Assembly: GCA_903832775.1 (NCBI GenBank) | Contig: CAILCX010000089.1 | Location: forward strand, 1-34,379 | Reading direction: 5' to 3' | From: an uncultured Methylobacter sp. | Lineage (GTDB): Bacteria; Pseudomonadota; Gammaproteobacteria; Methylococcales; Methylomonadaceae | Length of the DNA: 34,379 bases | Shown: positions 30,789 to 34,379 of the stretch, piece by piece | Position numbering within the stretch: the stretch's first letter is position 1 | How the letters are laid out: each line of letters begins with the position of its first letter | Translations under genes and position numbers: made by a program | Notes under the pieces: model-generated | The model's input: the letters and a program-made list of their open reading frames with translations, nothing else | What the model was told of the DNA's origin: nothing | Databases searched by the model: none

Positions 30789-31246
30789 TGTGCATAAGCT
30801 CCTGTTGCCATTTGCATTGATAATTCTTTAGCTCTGTTACCCACGTCAGAACGCCACTTGCTGTTTAACATTTCTTCTGCTGCTTTTTCGTACTGACCCG
30901 ATTTAACAGCCGCTAACATTTTTTTAAACTTTAACAACCCGGCCAATCCTAAGTTATAAGTCATGTTGATGAGTACATCTTGACGCGTTGGGCCTAATTG
31001 ATTGATAAAAGGAATTGCTACTTCAAGTTGATCAATAATGCGTGAAACCATTAATTTCAGTAATCGTTCAGCTTCGATCTTATCCATGCCTGATTTATGC
31101 GCATGATTTATTTCAAGACTGCTGAGATGCAAGGGGTTTGCTTCTAGGTTATAGCCATAACCGATTGTTACCTTTCCTGCTGGGCAACGATACACATTCT
31201 GCCTATAACCCTCGTGTCGCTTTATTTGCTCTATTAATTTATCCAT
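30785..31246 (-). CDS. Endolysin, GH24 lysozyme
   Basis: 153 aa from ATG 31246; a GTG at 31252 is possible. The muramidase core has Glu12 (RHEGY), Cys21 and Thr27 (CPAGKVTIGYG), the T4 lysozyme E-D-T spacing with Cys in place of Asp20, a form common in phage muramidases. No signal or SAR helix, so it depends on the holin. First gene after late promoter element 1, whose predicted start leaves a leader of only about 8 bases. Confidence 0.9.
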   Translation of the reverse strand: MDKLIEQIKRHEGYRQNVYRCPAGKVTIGYGYNLEANPLHLSSLEINHAHKSGMDKIEAERLLKLMVSRIIDQLEVAIPFINQLGPTRQDVLINMTYNLGLAGLLKFKKMLAAVKSGQYEKAAEEMLNSKWRSDVGNRAKELSMQMATGAYAQ

Positions 31247-31249
31247 AAC

Positions 31250-31293
31250 CACTACATGTAGTATTAATTTTAATTAATAATACCACATATAGT
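31250..31293 (-). promoter_or_regulatory. Late promoter element 1 (lysis/packaging unit)
   Basis: 44-bp element matching 25527-25570 at 34 of 44 positions. A CTACATGTAG palindrome (31252-31261) lies just after the TAATAC -10 candidate (31261-31266). There is no recognisable -35. It separates the early leftward operon from the late genes. Confidence 0.65.
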
Positions 31294-31317
31294 AGTAACG
31301 AAATAAAGACAGGTTGA

Positions 31318-31572
31318 TCATATCTTTAGTTTTGGCACAATTTCTAATCGAAAATCTTCATTACGCATATCTTTCCAGCGCTCAAGACTATCAATCGCTT
31401 CTTGAATGTCTTGTTGCTCATTTTTTGAACCTCTTATTCCTGCGCATAATAGTTTTTTAATCGCATGAGCTATTGCATTGTTATCCACTTCAAATAACTC
31501 AAGGACCCTGTATACATCGATGTAATCAAGATATGACACATCCTTAAAATAATGATTATGATCTCTGCTCAT
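31318..31572 (-). CDS. Small conserved-type phage protein
   Basis: 84 aa: HNHYFKDVSYLDYIDVYRVL, then AIAHAIKKLLCAGIRGSK and DIQEAIDSLERW. The pattern is widespread in phages and recalls the DUF3310 family, whose biochemical role is unknown. Overlaps the TraR-like stop by 4 bases. Last gene of the leftward early operon before late promoter 1. Confidence 0.75.
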   Translation of the reverse strand: MSRDHNHYFKDVSYLDYIDVYRVLELFEVDNNAIAHAIKKLLCAGIRGSKNEQQDIQEAIDSLERWKDMRNEDFRLEIVPKLKI

Positions 31573-31787
31573 TGGTTATCCCTCTCCCATAAAGTTCTGC
31601 ATTCAATACAACACCAACGTGGTGTTCTCATCTGGCCATTGTGTTCTATCTGATCGACTGTATTTCCGCACTCTAAGCAGCTACCATCACCGTCAATATT
31701 TTTCACTACCTCATCGCGCCTTTTCTTGATCGCAATGTCACGTTGCATCTGCTCGATATCAGATGCTTGATCACAAAAATCAGCCAT
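31569..31787 (-). CDS. TraR/DksA-like zinc-finger protein
   Basis: 72 aa. A helical N terminus (ASDIEQMQRDIAIKKRRDEV) is followed by a C4 zinc finger: Cys37, Cys40, Cys60, Cys63. TraR-type proteins enter the RNA polymerase secondary channel and change promoter choice. Its position just upstream of late promoter element 1 makes it one candidate for the missing late regulator (inference). Confidence 0.82.
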   Translation of the reverse strand: MADFCDQASDIEQMQRDIAIKKRRDEVVKNIDGDGSCLECGNTVDQIEHNGQMRTPRWCCIECRTLWERDNQ

Positions 31788-31890
31788 TCTTTTTCTCGGT
31801 TAAAGCAAACCAAAGTATTGCTGGTGAAGCGATAATTAAAACGATTGTGAGTAAAATACGAATGATTAGGGTTTCAATACAGTTTTTCAT
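31780..31890 (-). CDS. 36-aa single-span membrane peptide
   Basis: Begins MKNCIETLIIRILLTIVLII and ends LTEKKNG: one transmembrane helix with a basic tail. Its ATG overlaps the stop of the 27-aa peptide upstream (ATGA), and its 3' end overlaps the traR-like ATG, so it fits tightly into the operon. Function unknown. Confidence 0.55.
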   Translation of the reverse strand: MKNCIETLIIRILLTIVLIIASPAILWFALTEKKNG

Positions 31891-31970
31891 TTCCAATGCC
31901 TGATTTCGTTAATAATGATCAAAAACAAAACGACTACAGCGGCGTAAGGTATGTAAATTAAATTAGACAT
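31887..31970 (-). CDS. 27-aa single-span membrane peptide
   Basis: MSNLIYIPYAAVVVLFLIII, then NEIRHWK. A strong GGAGGG lies 8 bases before the ATG, inside the end of rusA (8-base overlap). The stop overlaps the next small ORF. Both peptides have one hydrophobic helix and are coupled, so they may work together; role unknown. Confidence 0.55.
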   Translation of the reverse strand: MSNLIYIPYAAVVVLFLIIINEIRHWK

Positions 31971-32334
31971 CATTAGGTCCCTCCGTAATAACCACCTTCA
32001 CATGACCGCCTTTCACAAAGTCTTCGCCTTTTTCATGGCTGACAAATGGATGCGTCACAAATAGACTGTCATCAATGCCCAGTGCATCCGCAATGCCATC
32101 ACGACCAGCCTTAAAACTAGCAATCATGTTGTCATCGTCACGTTTACGTTTATCGGGCGGGAAGAAGGTAATCCAAAGATGCAATTTACCTTCTGTTTTA
32201 GGTGCTGTTAATTTCTCGCTTAAACAAATCACTTTGCAAGTATTGCGATAGCGTTTAGCGAAAGCGCTTTTCATTTTCCAATGCACTCTGGCATTAGGGC
32301 TTAACTGTTTGGGTGGCCAAGGTAGATTAATCAT
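31963..32334 (-). CDS. rusA: RusA Holliday junction resolvase
   Basis: 123 aa. Starts MINLPWPPKQLSPNARVHWK; catalytic acidic cluster KRDDDN (Asp66-Asp68), Lys75 and Asp88/Asp89, with the usual DALGIDDS motif. It cleaves four-way junctions and branched phage DNA before packaging. Pairs with NinB upstream, as in lambdoid nin regions. Confidence 0.93.
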   Translation of the reverse strand: MINLPWPPKQLSPNARVHWKMKSAFAKRYRNTCKVICLSEKLTAPKTEGKLHLWITFFPPDKRKRDDDNMIASFKAGRDGIADALGIDDSLFVTHPFVSHEKGEDFVKGGHVKVVITEGPNDV

Positions 32335-32421
32335 AAAGTCCTAATACGTAAAATCGATCATGTTTTTGGTTCTTGTCAAGCGTGGTAAACTATGACGCAA
32401 ATAAATATAAACAGGGCTATC

Positions 32422-32694
32422 ATGGGCACTATTACGTTCGACACGCATAAATTCATCAGAAAACTGAGAACAGCAGGCTTTGAAGAAGCACAAGCTGAAG
32501 CAGTAGCAGACGCCTTTACTGACGCACAAGGTGAATCAGATTTAGCAACTAAGCGCGATATTAGCGAATTGCGTCGTGACATTGATGTACGCTTTGAGCG
32601 CATTGACGGCGAATTAAAATTAAATCGATGGATGTTAGGCATCTTAATTGCTGGCGTGATGTCTCTGGTATTAAAGTCATTTTTCCCTTCATAA
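32422..32694 (+). CDS. DUF1640 coiled-coil membrane protein, on the opposite strand
   Basis: 90 aa from ATG 32422. FDTHKFIRKLRTAGFEEAQA, then LATKRDISELRRDIDVRFER and a C-terminal transmembrane helix (WMLGILIAGVMSLVL): the DUF1640 (CCDC90-like) pattern common in proteobacteria. It is the only plus-strand gene between rusA and ninB and is likely a moron transcribed on its own, perhaps in the lysogen. No convincing promoter was found in the 87 bases upstream. Confidence 0.82.
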   Translation: MGTITFDTHKFIRKLRTAGFEEAQAEAVADAFTDAQGESDLATKRDISELRRDIDVRFERIDGELKLNRWMLGILIAGVMSLVLKSFFPS

Positions 32695-32715
32695 TTACAT
32701 ACCAGGCTCATTGTG

Positions 32716-33144
32716 CTACTCATAACCCATAGCCTCGCACTGGCGTTTAGACAAAGGTATTTTTACACCACGATCTGCCGCAACTGATTCTAAAAACGCC
32801 ATCCATTCTGACCACTCAGCACGCTTAAATTCGCGCGTTCTTTTGCCCAGCATAACCAGGCCGCCGTTTAAACCAATCGCTAACTTGACGGTTTCTTGTT
32901 TGTAAGCAGCCGTTAAAATATCTTTCCATTCTTCTGCGTCCAGCTTTGCCATATGACCATTAACCGGCCAGTGCAGCTGCTCAGCAAAAGCGTTCAAAAT
33001 GGGCCATTGCGCCGCATTGTTTGCCAGCGTTCTTGTTTCTGGCTGAATCACTACGACATGAGTTTTATCAAGTGACAACCCTTCAATGGCACGCTTAGCG
33101 TAAAACTGAGTGCGTTCATCGTTAATTTTGAACGTAACTTTCAT
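32716..33144 (-). CDS. ninB: NinB-like recombination protein
   Basis: 142 aa from ATG 33144. VTFKINDERTQFYAKRAIEG, AAQWPILNAFAEQLHWPVNG, AEEWKDILTAAYK and GKRTREFKRAEWSEWMAFLE are NinB hallmarks. NinB binds single-stranded DNA and helps RecA-independent recombination in lambda. The ATG overlaps the zinc protein stop by 4 bases. Confidence 0.92.
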   Translation of the reverse strand: MKVTFKINDERTQFYAKRAIEGLSLDKTHVVVIQPETRTLANNAAQWPILNAFAEQLHWPVNGHMAKLDAEEWKDILTAAYKQETVKLAIGLNGGLVMLGKRTREFKRAEWSEWMAFLESVAADRGVKIPLSKRQCEAMGYE

Positions 33145-33335
33145 GATGCTAATCTTCTTTTTTGCATTTCTCTTGAGCAATTATTTTTAACGCTTTTATG
33201 CTCGCGACTGGCTCTATGATGTCCGCAAGCTGGGCATTTTGCAGAATAAGAATCCAGAACCAAACTTGAGTTACTTCTGGATTTTTCATTTTGCAGAAGC
33301 ATTGCAGGATCTTCTCTGTATTGAGCTTTAGACAT
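33141..33335 (-). CDS. Small zinc-ribbon-like protein before ninB
   Basis: 64 aa. KCPACGHHRASREHKSVKNN followed by Cys53 gives a C-x2-C...H...C metal site, with a Lys/Arg-rich tail. Similar short zinc proteins occur in nin regions of lambdoid phages. Overlaps the replication loader by 8 bases and ninB by 4. Confidence 0.7.
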   Translation of the reverse strand: MSKAQYREDPAMLLQNEKSRSNSSLVLDSYSAKCPACGHHRASREHKSVKNNCSREMQKRRLAS

Positions 33336-34044
33336 TTACGACCTCCTTCAAATACCAAGGTAATGCCGAAAACTCATCATCCGATAAACTAATTTTGAAT
33401 CGTTCTGTTTTCTCAACTACCAGCATTTTTTTTATGTTTTCCATGTGATCTTTTCTGACGTTAACTTTTGCCACATAACCCTCGATCAACGCCGTAACCG
33501 TAGTGGTTGGCGCTTCAATCCTGTACTTTGCCTCTGTGCCTGCCGGTAAACGTCCTAACTGCACAGCCTTCAAAGCTACCGATTCGGCTTGAGACTTATC
33601 CTCACCAACCGACATAAACCATCGAGGTTTAGCGGTAGAGTTCTGCACAATGCGGTTATAAGCCTCACGAAACGCCATACGTGCTGGGTTTTCATCGCGA
33701 TAGTTATAAACCTGCTGAGCAATATCCATTGCTTGCAAAATCTCATCCGTTGCGCAGACAGAATTACTAGGGTCCATTGCTTGTTTGGCAATTACCCAAG
33801 CCTCATCAGCGCCAACGTGCTCATGTGCGTTGGCATTTGGGATATGATCGATAATCTCAGCAATCGTTGGAAAAAATTTGCTAGATCGTAAATGCCGCCT
33901 AAATGCCCTCTCAACATCGCCAATGTCATAATCACTTAAAAAATCCCAAAAAATTGCGATAGAACTTTTCTCAATTTGCTTGCTGTACGTGCTTGCACAG
34001 CCGCTCATCAGCTCTAAAAATCTTTTTTTATCATCATCTGTCAC
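33328..34044 (-). CDS. Replication protein P-like helicase loader
   Basis: 238 aa from GTG 34044, preceded by GAGG about 9 bases upstream. The open frame extends to a TTG at 34068, which is less likely. FWDFLSDYDIGDVERAFRRH, then FFPTIAEIIDHI is the N-terminal pattern of phage P/DnaC-inhibitor-like proteins; AFREAYNRIV and a charged C terminus follow. It probably delivers the host replicative helicase to the initiator. Overlaps the initiator gene by 11 bases. Confidence 0.72.
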   Translation of the reverse strand: MTDDDKKRFLELMSGCASTYSKQIEKSSIAIFWDFLSDYDIGDVERAFRRHLRSSKFFPTIAEIIDHIPNANAHEHVGADEAWVIAKQAMDPSNSVCATDEILQAMDIAQQVYNYRDENPARMAFREAYNRIVQNSTAKPRWFMSVGEDKSQAESVALKAVQLGRLPAGTEAKYRIEAPTTTVTALIEGYVAKVNVRKDHMENIKKMLVVEKTERFKISLSDDEFSALPWYLKEVVNV

Positions 34045-34379
34045 GATAACTTTCCTCAAGCCACTCAAGGCTTACAGCTATGTTGTGGTCAGTTTTTGAT
34101 GTATACTTTCCACGTTGTTGTTGAAACAAACCTGAGTTATTCACTTGTCCGGTGGTGCTCAGGTTTTTTTTTGTAATCTCATCTTCCCATCGCTTGCCGT
34201 TCAGGTAAGTTGACGCATGGGGTATAAATTGCCCATTGTCTTTTTGCCAGTCAAAATCCTGAGTCTTGGCCAAGAGTACAGCCGCGATAATCGTCTGCTG
34301 TAGTTGCTCGTCAGGTTTAATTTTTAACCAGGATTTAAGCGCATCACCTTTGCTTTTCTTTTTCGGATAAGCCAACCAA
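34034..34379 (-). CDS. Phage replication initiator, C-terminal part
   Basis: This continues the gene that starts at 608. The reading frame is open across the join, and the start suggested by a linear reading (TTG at 34375) is an internal Leu codon. The C-terminal domain reads FWLAYPKKKSKGDALKSW, then a Trp/Phe-rich block and STYLNGKRWEDE, which is the common C-terminal module of phage helix-turn-helix replication proteins and probably contacts the helicase loader. The stop at 34034-34036 overlaps the GTG start of that loader by 11 bases, so the two are co-translated. Confidence 0.88.
   Translation of the reverse strand, partial: WLAYPKKKSKGDALKSWLKIKPDEQLQQTIIAAVLLAKTQDFDWQKDNGQFIPHASTYLNGKRWEDEITKKNLSTTGQVNNSGLFQQQRGKYTSKTDHNIAVSLEWLEESYRDR
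34239..34379. repeat. Terminal overlap, right copy (circular assembly)
   Basis: This is the second exact copy of positions 1-141. Bases here should be counted once, giving a unit genome of 34,238 bp. The overlap lies inside the replication initiator gene. Confidence 0.93.

Overview
The window is a complete temperate, tailed-phage (siphovirus) genome assembled as a circle. Its first 141 bases are repeated exactly as its last 141 (34239-34379), so the unit length is 34,238 bp and one gene, the replication initiator, runs across the join. The integrase, the attP core (3' half of a tRNA-Lys gene ending in CCA, very close to the Escherichia coli form), RecT, NinB, RusA and the Rha antirepressor point to a gammaproteobacterial or closely related AT-rich host. 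The sequence alone does not name it.

The layout is lambda-like. The immunity region (about 1.2-4.0 kb) holds cro (-), an S24-type cI repressor (+), a DinD/BRO-N gene (+) where lambda has rex, and an inserted TumE-type toxin-antitoxin pair (-). Near-identical 13-bp operators (AAAGC-N3-GCTYT) sit at both ends, about 2.5 kb apart, over a leftward early promoter (Pcro, 1390-1418) and a rightward early promoter (3919-3947).

The rightward early operon (4286-10595) carries a small membrane protein, RecT, a YqaJ nuclease fused to a DUF1351-like coiled coil, SSB, an HNH endonuclease, two winged-helix proteins (one a likely excisionase) and the tyrosine integrase. attP lies just after int. Its promoter is followed by a 330-base structured leader with an intrinsic terminator and a long inverted repeat.

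The leftward early operon runs from cro through two small proteins to the replication initiator, which has iteron-like repeats inside its gene, then (across the join, 34044 downward) a helicase-loader-like protein, a zinc-ribbon protein, NinB, RusA, two tiny membrane peptides, a TraR/DksA-like zinc finger and an 84-aa protein. A lone DUF1640 gene (32422-32694) points the other way.

The late genes are all on the minus strand: endolysin, holin, coiled-coil membrane protein, TerS, TerL, DUF4055 portal and MuF-like protein; then, behind a terminator and a second late-type promoter, scaffold, P22-like coat, GTA-like head spike base and fibre, connectors, tail terminator, tail tube, a G/GT chaperone pair made by -1 frameshifting, tape measure, two distal tail or fibre proteins and a second holin-like protein. 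Two intergenic regions, 5.7 kb apart, share a 44-bp promoter-like element and are the likely late promoters.

Between int and the late operon end lies a separate antirepressor unit: promoter, leader hairpins, terminator, a three-way-junction RNA resembling the C4 antisense RNA of P1/P7, and a Rha-family gene. The two hairpin loops of this RNA together complement 13 contiguous bases just before the rha start codon. The strongest items for follow-up are this antisense circuit, the structured early leader, the intragenic iterons, the paired late-promoter element and the predicted leaderless transcripts.
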